A stretch of 64,000 nt of DNA from NCBI GenBank assembly GCA_030562195.1, contig JAUJPP010000012.1, forward strand, positions 8,556,001 to 8,620,000, given 5' to 3'. Position 1 is the stretch's first letter, and each line of letters opens with the position of its first letter. The position numbers were made by a program, and so were the translations under genes. A model generated the notes under the pieces. That model searched no databases, was not told the DNA's origin, and saw only the letters and a program-made list of their open reading frames with translations. This document shows, one piece after another, positions 40,301-51,071 of the stretch. This DNA is from Nipponacmea schrenckii (lineage: Eukaryota > Mollusca > Gastropoda > Lottiidae).

Positions 40301-43300
40301 TTTTTCTTTTCTTTATTTTTTGGCATTTATCTATTTCAGTGGTTTTCAACCTTGGGCATGTCGGAAAACTTTTAGGTGACTCGAACAACATATAATCGCT
40401 AAAAAAAAAAACTGTTGTGTCTGTGAACATGTTATGGTTTGAGATTTAATGCAAGGCCTTTAAATTCAATATTTGAAATGAAATGGGAGACGCAAACTTT
40501 TCATTAACCAAAAAATGGGGAAATTGCTGGAAAAGGTTGAATACCACTGATCTATTTAGAACCATCCGATTTTTAGGTCGCGGAGCTTCAAAGACAAGCT
40601 GCATCTCACCTCACTTCAAACCCCCCCCCCCCCAAAAAAAAAGCTTTGATCTACTACTGGTACTGCTGCCACCAAAAAATCGGCCACTCTCCATTCCACT
40701 ACTACTATTAGGCCTCGGTTGGGGTCTACTTGTAGTACAACTAGTACTAGCCTTATAAAGTGAAAACAGGCGACACATTACTTGACGGATAATATTAGTA
40801 GTATTATTAGTTAACTCCTTATCGGTGGTTTGTGACTGGTTTTCTGACTCAGACAAAACCTCGGAATTTGAAGTGAGGTGGGATGCAGCTTGTCTCAGTA
40901 GCTCCACGACCTTGTTTATGTTGTCTGCTAAGTACAAGTATCTGAATTAAGGGTCTTGATTATCGAAGCTGCTATTCCCTTTTCTTGAAGCGGAGAACTA
41001 TATTTTTATTTCCGAATGATGTGTCCAAATAGATAAATGCGAAAAAAATGAAGAAAAGCAAAAAATATTCTGGAAAGGGGCTTTAGCAGCAAGACAGTTT
41101 AAGCAAAGGCTTCAACAATCCAACTTAAATGGGAAATCGAAAATGTTATGCATAATAAATTGTTGGCCCAAATAAAGAATCATTATTATTATCATGGAAA
41201 TTGGTGGTGAAAATTCATTCACCGTCTATCATGAAGAACAAGACTATAAATTCCACTGGGAGCAGTTCTTAAATGATTTCTATTTTTTGGTCATGTGATG
41301 GTCAGGTGATGAACGTAACAGACATGACAAAATAGATATGACAAAAGTGAAATGTAAAAGGAGAAACTGCACGCGAGAAATAAACAATATGTTAGGGGGG
41401 GGGTTTGTGACATACATCTAATGTAAAAAGTTTTTAGTAATATTATATTCTACAAAAACAAGAGTGATCTTACCGTTAAACATAAAACTTTTGTTTTAAA
41501 ACAATTTACTTTAACAAAAGTTGTCATATGTTTTTTTAAATTAATGTATCTTGTTTTATCGCACATGTCATTTGACTTATTACAAGGGAATAAGACACTT
41601 CTTCATTGCATCTAATTATGGCAGCTATTCCCTTCCATACTTAGGTGATAACAAATACAATTTCAGCAAGTTTTGTCAAATCGGGCCAGAATTGTGCTTT
41701 GTAGAAAATTTACAAGCCAAAATTTTAACTCATTTTCAAAAACAAGGGCAATAACTGATACTTAACATTTTAGATTTAACTGAATTTAGGGTTCATCTTT
41801 AGGTGATTACAAATCCTCAAGCCAAGTTTTGTCAAAATCAGTCAAGAATTGTGACTTGTAGAGTGTTTTCAAGGGAAAACTCAAACGCATTTTAAAGAAC
41901 AAGGGCAATAATTCATTAAATATATTGAATATATTTAGATATTTATTATTTTCAAAAAGGTTCATCTTTAGGTGATTTTAAACAATTTCAGCAAGTTTTG
42001 TCAAAATTGGTCAATATTTGTGCCTTGTAGAGTAATAACTAATACTAATTTTTGTTCGATTTAAGGGGGTTGACAACCTTATCGTTCGAAGTGTATTTCA
42101 ATCAAGAAACGTATTAAGTTTATATCCATTCTATTTGGCATTAAAAGAAACACATCTAGTAAAAATTTTAGCTCAATTGCTTCAGTAGTTCGTCTGATAT
42201 CCGTCCGTGAAGATAATCTATTTATAGAACAAAACGGGGTATTCCTCTATGTAGACGTACAAATTACGTTGTCAGTTGACATTTGTGATTACAATGTCAT
42301 CGGCTAAATAAACATTCTCTACGTTTGCTGGTCAGTTATTGTTAATATGGGCACGCGAAGTAAGAGTTTGTGTATCGGGGGAATCCAGAAGTCACGTGAT
42401 GTCCCATAAATCTTTACGTCACAGATAAACATAGAAAATTTTATGATTGGTGGGTAGGGGTGTTTTGACATGTGCTAATCCATTGTTTTAGCACTCCAAT
42501 TGTGTGGATATCAGTGCATATCGATGCCTAATAGGTGCTTAAAGATTTCTACAGCATGAAAGACAATCTTTTAACAACATGGTTGTTAATTTAGTAAGGT
42601 GTACATGTGTTTGCAAAATGTTGAAAAAAAATGCCATTTTTCCAAAAGCATATCTCGCTTACAATTTATCCGATTTTTACAAATTTTGGCTCCATCTAAA
42701 GCTTACGATGTCCTCTATAACTTTACGTTGGCTTTTTTTTATAAAATGAATAGTTTTTTAAAAATTCAATTTTTCGTAAATGCACTCGCAAAATTTTGAT
42801 TTCTATCAATATCTTCAAAACAAAACAAAATTTTCCAAAAAGCCAACGTAATTTTGTAGAGATACATGAAGACTTGCGTTGTGCAAAATTTCAACCTTCT
42901 ATATTAAATAGCCTAGTAGATATGCTAATTTTAAGGGAATAATTGACGTTTTTTTCGTTCATCTTTCATACCCTATTTCTTAAAGTTGAAATGTCATAAA
43001 GAAATAAATTTTATATTTTTGGATAGCTGAAAGTCCCCTCTTTCCATTGATATTTAAATATTTCAGTTAGGTGGAAAAGAAGTGTTGAAATCGTCTATTT
43101 TTTGTATATAGGTTTAGAGTTGTCAACCCCCTTAACTGGTTTTCAATAGGTTTCATCCTTGTGTGATAAGAAATACTCAAGCCAAGTTTGATCAAAATCC
43201 ATTAGAAATTCGTATCAAGAGTGTTAACAAGCTTTAAATTGAATGCGTTTTCAAGAACAGGGGCAATAACTCATACTGAATATATTTCGATTTTGCTGAT

Positions 43301-46300
43301 TTTCAGTAAGGTTCATCCTTGAATTACCAAGTTTCATCAAAATCAGTTAAGAATTCCACATTGTAGAGTGTAGACGAGCCATTCAAGAACTCATACTAAT
43401 TTTTTCCAGATTTCGCCATGTTCAATAGGGTTCATCCTTGCGGATTCATAAACTCATATCAAGTTTCATCAAAATCCGTCAAGAATTGCACCTTCTAGAG
43501 TGTTTTTGAGCAATTGTAGATGGATCGATGGAAAGACGGACGGACAAGGGTGACGACAATATACGCCCCCCATTTCTTGTGGGTGTATATCAATAAATGT
43601 TATAATAGTTTAAGCCATCTTTTATCTTTATCATGTGGATATTTACATTTACATTATTTTTCATTGCCAGATTCTTTGATTGATTCTTTGCATGTTAGCA
43701 TGTTGTACTAAACATTTTGAAAGCAAATGAATTTTGTGCTAGTGAATATCAATCATATTTTTGTCAGGTATTGAAATTACTTCTTAGATGATGCCAATAT
43801 CTGGAGAGAACTGAAATCAAGTTGCTGCTGATGCATTGTCATTCATGTTCTAACAATTCACAGAAGTAATTTCAACCAAGACATTGGAAGAATATTTCTA
43901 TTATATAACAAGTAGCAAAATATATCATAAATTTTTACCTTAACAACATCTATAGGGTTTGAAGCTACAGTTCCAACAAAACCAGCGAAGAAGGCAGCTC
44001 TATCAAAACAGTGCAAGGTATCAATGTACATATTCAATAATTATTCATTTATCAACATAGAAGAGAAAAAAAGGTTTTTAGTTATGAGTATCTCTCGCTG
44101 GTCATTACAGGCTCTGACAGGAACACATAAAAAAAAAGTTTTTTTTTTTCAATTTATTATCTTGATAATGAATGAAGTACTATTCCGATTTATACTTACA
44201 GAAAATGTGTTTCTATAGAATCACCCAAATAACCAGATTTAATTATATGTTTTTTACAGACATCATAAGCTGGTAATTCTACCCCTGCAACGACAGCTGC
44301 CCTCTGAGCATTGGGACCAACTCCCTACAAATATGATCATTATTTTGTGTTTTAGTGTATCATCAACATGGGCAAGTTAATACAGGACTTATTATTAATG
44401 ATTGGCAAATGATCAATTAGCCATACCCTTTTGGTGTACAGTTGATCAACACAGACACTAATACAATGCTCAAACATGGCATAAATATTGATCCTGCGAA
44501 ACTTCTTCGAAAATTTCTCTATTGAGAAGCATAGACATTTTACACATTTGTATTCAAATCTTGAGTACCTTACAACAAACATCTGCAACCACAAAAATTC
44601 CACTACAAAAAATCTTAGACTTACCCTCCACAGACCAGGAATACCTTCCGATTGATAAATTTTCAAAAATGACCTAAACATTGAATCTGAAGATCCAGAT
44701 GAACCCTGAGCTTGTAATCTAACCTAGAATATGAATAATTAATATCATTAATAAGAAATTGTTCCCTCTCAAACTTTAAAATGCATGCTGATAATCATGT
44801 CATTCACAATTGCAACTTCTGTCTCAAAATACATGATTTTGGCAGCATTTTCCATGTACATGAGTGCTTTACATACTTTAACATAACCAGCTATCAGTAA
44901 TAATCAGAGGATACCTGTATTATATCAAATATGTTTCTGAATATTATATTCTATTTAATTTGATTCAAATGTTTGTATTGATTGCTTATTTTTGTGTAAC
45001 AACACATAACAAAGATAGTATTGCAAAGAAAGGTGACATTCACCCACCAGCAGCTTTGTTTGCAAGTACAAATCATTGTTTGTTGTCCAATGTCAATTCA
45101 TTCAAAATGAAAATTTCATTTATAATCAGATAAACAAGTGGTTACAACCGTTGCCAAGCAAGATACGCCTACTTTAAAGTATATTTCTGTTTAAACACAG
45201 GTTATTTGAGCCTAATCCAATATCTCATTAATATACATGATCACAACAAATTTCATTCATATCAGACACTAACTTAATCACATTCACAAGATAATTTCGT
45301 CAAAATCAAACGTCTTCCAGGTTTCATAAATAAGAATATTCACACCAAATTTCATTCAAATCAGACTTAATGACATTCACATGATAATTTCATCAAAATC
45401 AAACTTCTTCCAGGTTTCATAAATAAGAATATTCACACCAAATTTCATTCAAATCAGATAAACAAGTGGTTACAGCCATTGCCAAGCAAGATACGCCTTC
45501 TTTAAAGTATATTTCTGTTTAAACACAGGTAATTTGAGCCTAATCCAATATCTCATTAATATTCATGATCACACAAAATTTCATTCAACTCAGATAAACA
45601 AGTGGTTACAACCGTTGCCAAGCAAGATACCCCTACTTTAAAGTATATTTCTGTTTAAACACAGGTTATTTGAGCCCAAAACAATATCTCATTAATATTT
45701 ATGATCACACCAATTTCATTCAACTCAGACCATAACTGTAGTCTCTATCACGTTCACAAGCCAATTTTGACGCGTTTTGACTAAGTCTAGTGCAATTCTC
45801 AAAAGATAGCTTGCCAGGCAAGGTAACGTACGCCCACTGGCAGCATTGAATTTGAAAAATAAATAGAGCAATAACTCAAAAAACATTCACTGAATTAATA
45901 TTGAAGCTTCTATTGTGGATACAACCCGAATTTGACGCGTTTTTACTAAGTCAAGGGCAATAACTCAAAAACCGTTCATGCGATAATTTCCATTTTCGAA
46001 CTTGACCGAGATATCCTTAATATATACATGTATACCAAGTTTCATTAAGATCGGATAAAAACTGTAGCCTCTATTGTGGATACAACCCAAATTTGACACG
46101 TTTTTACTAAGTCAAGGGCAATAACTCAAAAACCGCTCATGCGATTATTTCTGTTTTCAAACTTGACCGAGATATCATCAATATATACATGTATACCAAG
46201 TTTCATTAAGATCGGATAAAAACTGTAGCCTCTATTGTGGATACAACCCAAATTTGACGCATTTTTACTAAGTCAAGGGCGATTACTCAAAAACCGCTCA

Positions 46301-48567
46301 TGCGATTATTTCTATTTTCGAACTTGACCGAGATATCATCAATATATACATGTATACCAATTTTCATTTAGATCGGATAAAAACTGTAGCCTCTATTGTG
46401 GATACAACCCAAATTTGACGCGTTTTTACTAAGTCAAGGGCGATAACTTAAAAACCGTTCATGCGATAATTTCCATTTTCAAACTTGACCGAGATATCAT
46501 CAATCTATACATGTATACTAAGTTTCATTAAGATCGGATAAAAACTGTAGCCTCTATTAAGGATACAAATCAAATTTGACGCGTTTTTACTAAGTCAAGT
46601 GCAATAACTCAAAAACCATTCATGCGATAATTTCCATTTTCGAACTTGACCGAGATATCATCAATATATACATGTATACCAAGTTTCATTAAGATCGGAT
46701 AAAAACTGTAGCCTCTATTGTGGATACAACAAATGTGGACGGACGGACGGACAGGGGCGACGGCAATATACGTCCACATTTCCATGTGGGCGTATAAAAA
46801 ATTCTCATCCAAAAACCGTCAATGTCGAAATGCTGCAAGATCTTGTCAATAGAAATGTTCACACCCATTTGCTTTCAAATCAGATGAAAATTGTAGTTTC
46901 TGTCATGTTCACAATTTTGGATGGACAGACCAACAAAGTTATAATGTGGGCGTATAAAATATGAATTAAATATGCAACTTCATTAGAAAGGTGATAAAAT
47001 AATTATGTAACATAATCTCACCTTTAATACATCTGTAGGGTTAGCCATAAAACTAGAGATTACTCCAGCTACAATACCACAAAAAACATTAATACTGAGT
47101 TTTTCATCTGCAATATAAAACCATAAGTTTAATTTTTAACTATAACTAACAACTATACATGCATAACAACCTCATTCCACAAATATACTTACAACAATCA
47201 CAACATAACTAATGAAATATTTTGATGGAGGCCCTCTATAGAATTAAAGTTTAAGAATGATTAAATTATCACTTACTTTTAGGATCTGAGGAAAATAACC
47301 GTTTGAGATTCTGATATCCTCCTATTTTAATGGTACCATACGTAGCTTGTCTTAATAAAGCTGGTGCAATTCTACAATTCACAAATCAATAAATAATATA
47401 GTTATCTAATTAGTGGAGACAACCCTGGTAGATAGTAGAGCTGATGTTGAAAACTAATCTTACTTTTACAATAATAATATTTAATATAAAATTCAGAACA
47501 CCTAAAGCCTAGGTTACAGGGGATATGACTTTGTAGCCATTGTCCTGGAATCTTAATTTGGACTTCCTATTATATTCAGGATTAAAATATTTAAATTCAT
47601 AATCAATAACAAACTAAATCAGAAAATGTGAATTTCTTACCCAGAATATAAAGAATAGAATCCTTCTTCTTTAAAAATTCTAAATAAGGCATGGGTCATG
47701 CCTCGATATTTTAATTCTGTTAACCTAGTATCAATTACTTGACCTTGAATTTGTAATCTGGTTTTAGTTGTATCAATTGGAAATGTACCTAGTTAATAAA
47801 ATCAAAGATAACTTTTTGAGAAAGCTTTTACATGATTAAAAGAAACAGAAAACGAAGGTAGCGATGGCTATCATTAAACAACCACATTTTTAATGGCAGC
47901 CAGTTCGTCTGGGAGGTTGACAAGAGTTTTCGGTAAATGAAATATTTTTATACAATAGGTTTATTCATGGGTAATTTAAACGATAACACCAATCATATCT
48001 ACAATTTGACGCTTTTTTAAGAACAAGGGCAATAACGCCAATATTTTTCAATTATTTCACAGTTTTCATGATTTGAACGCCAAGCCAGAAGGGAGCAAGA
48101 GCTAAATTGGTAAACAAATGAAACTGCTATAAATTACTTTTAACACTGACACATGTCAAACAAAGTCCAAAGTAAGGTAAAGCTGTCATTAATTCAGTTG
48201 ACCAATCAAAAAATTTGTTGTATTCTGTCATTGGAAAACCAACGTGCATTTCGTGAGGAGCGTGACAAATTGCCATTTTGCTTACCTCTGGCAAAACTGC
48301 TTCTTCCATCATCTATAATATTGTATAGTAAATCGTGCTATTCTGAGATTATACATGTACCTCTTTGCATGTTAGAGGCCTCACCCTCAACATGATGTAT
48401 TAATGTATAATTCTAAGATTTTATCTCAGAAAATTTCAGTTATCTGGCTTGATCATAGTTCAATACCGTACCAGTTCTAAAAAAAAAAATTGGAACTTAC
48501 CACCTTCAGCAGTCATAGATGCTAACCCACCAAAAATGAAAGGTCTCCAATCTACAGGAGAAACCAT
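37330..48567 (-). CDS. SLC25A30: Mitochondrial carrier, SLC25A14/SLC25A30 (UCP5/KMCP1) group
   Basis: Ten exons, 300 aa: 48567-48501, 47788-47641, 47371-47277, 47107-47022, 44723-44625, 44324-44200, 43999-43939, 38041-37946, 37773-37693, 37374-37330. Phases agree throughout. An in-frame stop upstream with no ATG after it fixes the start ([20 protein letters not shown]). The three carrier repeats are visible with PxDxxK signatures: [30 protein letters not shown] and [15 protein letters not shown]. Further landmarks are [36 protein letters not shown] and the C-terminus [20 protein letters not shown], characteristic of the UCP4/5-KMCP1 branch. It is an inner-membrane solute transporter; members are reported to move anions such as sulfate, thiosulfate and phosphate. 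UCP5 and KMCP1 are vertebrate duplicates, so the symbol is approximate. The 5.9-kb intron 38042-43938 is filled with nested repeats. Confidence 0.95.
40337..40549. mobile_element. hAT MITE with perfect 8-bp target duplication
   Basis: The ends are CAGTGGTTTTCAACCTTGGG and AAAAGGTTGAATACCACTG, matching hAT-type terminal repeats. Both sides carry the identical 8-mer ATCTATTT (40329-40336 and 40550-40557). The opposite arm of the surrounding inverted repeat, near 41026-41040, shows the unoccupied site (AAATAGATAAATGC in plus sense). 213 bp, non-coding. Confidence 0.93.
40611..40937 (-). other. Unidentified open frame across the centre of the inverted repeat
   Basis: An open frame of 108 codons. 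The N-terminal half ([20 protein letters not shown], then a run rich in S, E, Q, T and N, then [16 protein letters not shown]) reads like real protein. The C-terminal half is serine/glycine-rich and ends in the poly-G translation. The left arm repeats the reverse complement of the [10 protein letters not shown] part. I do not recognise it. It may be a remnant exon of a gene or transposon caught in the foldback. There is no supported start or splice site. Confidence 0.25.
42065..43131. mobile_element. TTAA-flanked DNA element, 1067 bp
   Basis: Inverted ends GGGGGTTGACAACC and GAGTTGTCAACCCCC are bounded by TTAA at 42061-42064 and 43132-43135. It interrupts pearl-like copy D. Joining the flanks gives TTCGATTTAACTGGTTTTCA, which is present uninterrupted at about 59265-59285. 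No transposase is readable; the frame 42599-42799 is low-complexity. Confidence 0.88.
45130..45740. repeat. Tandem repeat block in carrier-gene intron
   Basis: The sequence GATAAACAAGTGGTTACAAC, GTTGCCAAGCAAGATACGCC and TTTAAAGTATATTTCTGTTT recurs at about 45130, 45457 and 45594. Between the copies are two near-identical stretches with TTCCAGGTTTCATAAATAAG. The spacing is irregular (about 330 and 137 bp). It directly precedes pearl-like copy E and may be part of the same composite. Confidence 0.7.
45799..46798 (-). mobile_element. Pearl/Helentron-like element (copy E) with five exact-period 161-bp units
   Basis: On the plus strand it begins AAAAGATAGCTTGCCAGGCA then AGGTAACGTACGCCCACTGG. It ends GGACGGACGGACAGGGGCGA then ATACGTCCACATTTCCATGT and GGGCGTAT, which contains the stem CCACAT..ATGTGG. 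The anchor GGATAAAAACTGTAGCCTCT occurs at 46053, 46214, 46375, 46536 and 46697, exactly 161 bp apart each time. The units are only a few percent diverged by eye, so this is the youngest copy in the window. It lies in the carrier intron 44724-47021. Confidence 0.8.
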
Positions 48568-51070
48568 TATTTTAGTACCTTCACCCTTGGAATGTTCCTG
48601 AAGGGTTTTTTCTTTTTTGCCTTCCGTAGTTATAGCTTGTTGAGAGGCTTAATACTTGTAACCCAAGTATAGACCTGGATCTGTTATGAGATAAATATCA
48701 ATTCTGAAATGAATTAAAACTTATACAAGATAAGAATGCAAAAAATAATTGCAATTGTGCAAATTTGATTGCTGACATTAAGGGAGCTTATATCTGTAGA
48801 TTGAAAGGTGTCACTTGTCAACATAAAAACCGAAAGTGTGGTTTGTCTATAAACGTACAGCCTGAAAGAAAGAAATTGGGTCAGAAGATTATTGTATTTA
48901 TTACCAACAGTTTGCATAGCTTTCAAAAAAAAAATGAAACTAGAGCCGTACGCCTAACGGCACTGAAGCAGTGCGTTCCATCTAGGGATTCGTTCGTTAA
49001 GCAAAAGACAAAAAGGGTTTTTTAAAATACAAAAATGTGCATCAGAAATTCATTTTGATTTCATAACAAACGCTCCCATACCCCCCTTTCCCCCCCCCCC
49101 TCTGTGCCCCTCCCCATCCTTAGCCCTCATCATCAATTAAGATAGATAATAAGTTAAAATCATAATGAAACATGGATAGAGGGTCGTTCGGATCGGGTCC
49201 AGATCGCCGAAACTCATATTTTGTAAATCGCCCAAACGTAGAGAATAATACCCAATAGATTGTTTTATATATTAAATTCGCAATTTAAGATGGCGATGAA
49301 ACCAAAAGTAGATATCGTGCAAAATATATATATATAGCATTTAATAGACAATGTCGAAGCTATATTCAAATCGAAATTGTAAAAAATCAAAATCAAAATT
49401 CAAAAATCAGTTTTCATATATATTCCGGCAATCGGTTATAGATTCTATATACATCAAAATAACACAAATCGCATTATCCCCTGAGACCCTATTTCGATTT
49501 AAAGAAAAACACGCACAGTTAGTATAGAAGAAATTACAAAATTTTGAAATTTTTAAACACGCAATTTTGATTAAAATACCAAGCGTGATATATTAATGGA
49601 AAGATGACATTTAGCGTAAAAGGAATATGTGAGAAATTCTGTCCTATGTAAATTAGGTTACGTGATAGAGCTCTTTAAAGTTAAAATTCGTGATTTTCAA
49701 TTGACTGCAAAACCGGAAGTATACATCGGACAACAACACTGAAGATACCATTGGGTAGATATAATTAAGGGCAATAACTTTTGTACAGGTCAAAAGGTCA
49801 CCAAAGGTCAAGGTCACGAAATATGACCTTTTAAATTTTTTATGATTACTGAAAAATTTCAACCGGTAAAAAACAAAAAGCAAAATCAAAATTCAAAAAT
49901 TCCTTCCCATACTTTTTTGCGCAATCGCTTGTTGTTTAGAGAAAGTCTAAAATTATGCAAATTAGATTTAACCCTGAGGCTCCATTTTGAGTTTTACAAA
50001 AGTTAGTCATATCAATATGTGGGCTGAGCCGTTACTTCCGGTACGGATTTTTTAAATTTCAGCATCATTAATAGACAATTGTAGCTAATTGCAAAATAAA
50101 CTTTTCAAATATCTTCATTATTCCGGAAGTGCAAACTTCAACTTTCAAAGCAAATAACATCAAAACCAGAAGTGATATCAAAGTTTTGAAAATTAATTAT
50201 AGTTCGCAATTGAAATGTCTTTATATCTGTAAATTTTCAGATCGATCGAAATAAAAATGTAGAAGTTGAAAAAAAGGCAAAAATTTAAAAAGTCAGCGAC
50301 AAAGTTGGGAAATGTATAATTCTTAAATTGCTATCTTGTAAACAAAGATTGAATATAATAAACAAAGAAAATCCGATCCACATTGATTAAAAACTAGCGT
50401 CGCAAATGAGAAAAAACCTAAAGTTAGTCATACCGTCGTACGTCATTTCTGGTTGGACAAAATGGCGTGAAAACACATTCCCCTGATTTAGTCTCGCAGC
50501 ATTTACGGGACAAATGTTAGCAGTTTGTATGTGGCACTTGTAGTGCTGAGGACTTTGACCAGAATTCGAAAAAAAGAAAAGAAAAAAAAACATTTCGAAA
50601 ACAAAGCAGTGCGTTCGATAGAATCATGTTTTAATGGCAACTTCCACTTACATATTACAGATATGCAAGAACGTTATCTTTGAGAAAGATCAGGCTGCTG
50701 TAGACGAAAATGACTATTATGAATTGAGAAAAATGCAATGACAACTATACTATTTTTGCCCATTTAATTTTACTATTTGTCACAACTTAAATTTTACCTG
50801 TTTTACGTTTAATAGATGGTTCTTTGAAGTCAAAAGTATATCACATATATCATATATGAACTGTACTAGTTGTCCTCAATAAAGAATCTGAATGAATTGA
50901 CAAGTACTACATCTTTTATCAACAGTTTATTATAGGTATTGAATGTCATTGATCCTTGTCTTGATCTATAGTAACATCTAAACAACAGGGTCACGCTTAA
51001 CTTTTATTACTAACCTATATCAGCTGAATATACAACTTTGACCTAATTTGGTATGCTTTTGACCCTCAAC
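48568..51070. other. Upstream of the carrier gene; low-complexity and repeat scraps
   Basis: Carrier 5' UTR and promoter begin here; no TATA box is obvious. A C-rich tract (CCCCCC, CCCCCCCCCC) lies at 49080-49118. 49.3-50.3 kb has diverged duplicated words (AAAATCAAAATTCAAAAAT at ~49392 and ~49882, CCCTGAGACC/CCCTGAGGCT, CCGGAAGT several times), suggesting an old repeat. GCAGTGCGTTC occurs at 48969 and 50608 and may mark the two ends of one unit. No gene is recognised. Confidence 0.35.
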
Positions 51071-51071
51071 A

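Larger units (their letters stand above)
39820..41531. repeat. Large nested inverted repeat (foldback element) in a carrier-gene intron
   Basis: The left arm (about 39820-40620) and right arm (about 40869-41531) are reverse complements. Pairs include 39841-39880 with 41480-41520 (TTTTAAAACAAAAGTTTTAT). GTATGTCACAAACCCCC at ~39951 pairs with GGGGGTTTGTGACATACA at ~41400. GGAATTTATAGTCTTG at ~40101 pairs with AGACTATAAATTCCACTGG at ~41241. ATTATGCATAACATTTTCGA at ~40200 pairs with ~41135. The inner ends pair as AGACAAGCTGCATCTCACCT (~40592) with GGTGGGATGCAGCTTGTCT (~40878). The left arm carries a hAT MITE and lacks ~90 bp present on the right. The ~250-bp centre (40621-40868) has a poly-C tract and a minus-sense open frame. 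Confidence 0.85.
39669..43590 (-). mobile_element. Pearl/Helentron-like element (copy D), interrupted by younger insertions
   Basis: On the plus strand it begins AAGATAGCTTGCCAGGCAAG then GTAATATACGCCCACTGG (the right-end hairpin, inverted). It ends GGACGGACAAGGGTGACGAC and ATATACGCCC..TTGTGGGTGTAT. Interior units of about 160-170 bp carry GGTTCATCCTT, GGGTGATAACAAATACTCAA, AAGTTT(C)ATCAAAATC, AAGAATTGTG and AACAAGGGCAATAACTCAT. This is a different core from copies A and E. It contains the foldback element 39820-41531 and the TTAA element 42065-43131, so it is older than both. It lies in the large carrier intron. Confidence 0.65.

Noticed and set aside
40483..40758. 91-aa plus-strand frame over the hAT MITE and poly-C tract
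   Set aside because: It spans a transposon boundary and a homopolymer; its translation is low-complexity.
44352..44681. 109-aa minus frame near 44.5 kb as a separate gene
   Set aside because: Only its start is real: it is exon 44723-44625 of the carrier read through into the intron.
48765..49025. 86-aa plus frame upstream of the carrier gene
   Set aside because: No recognisable domain, poly-A/low-complexity end, and no splice or promoter evidence.
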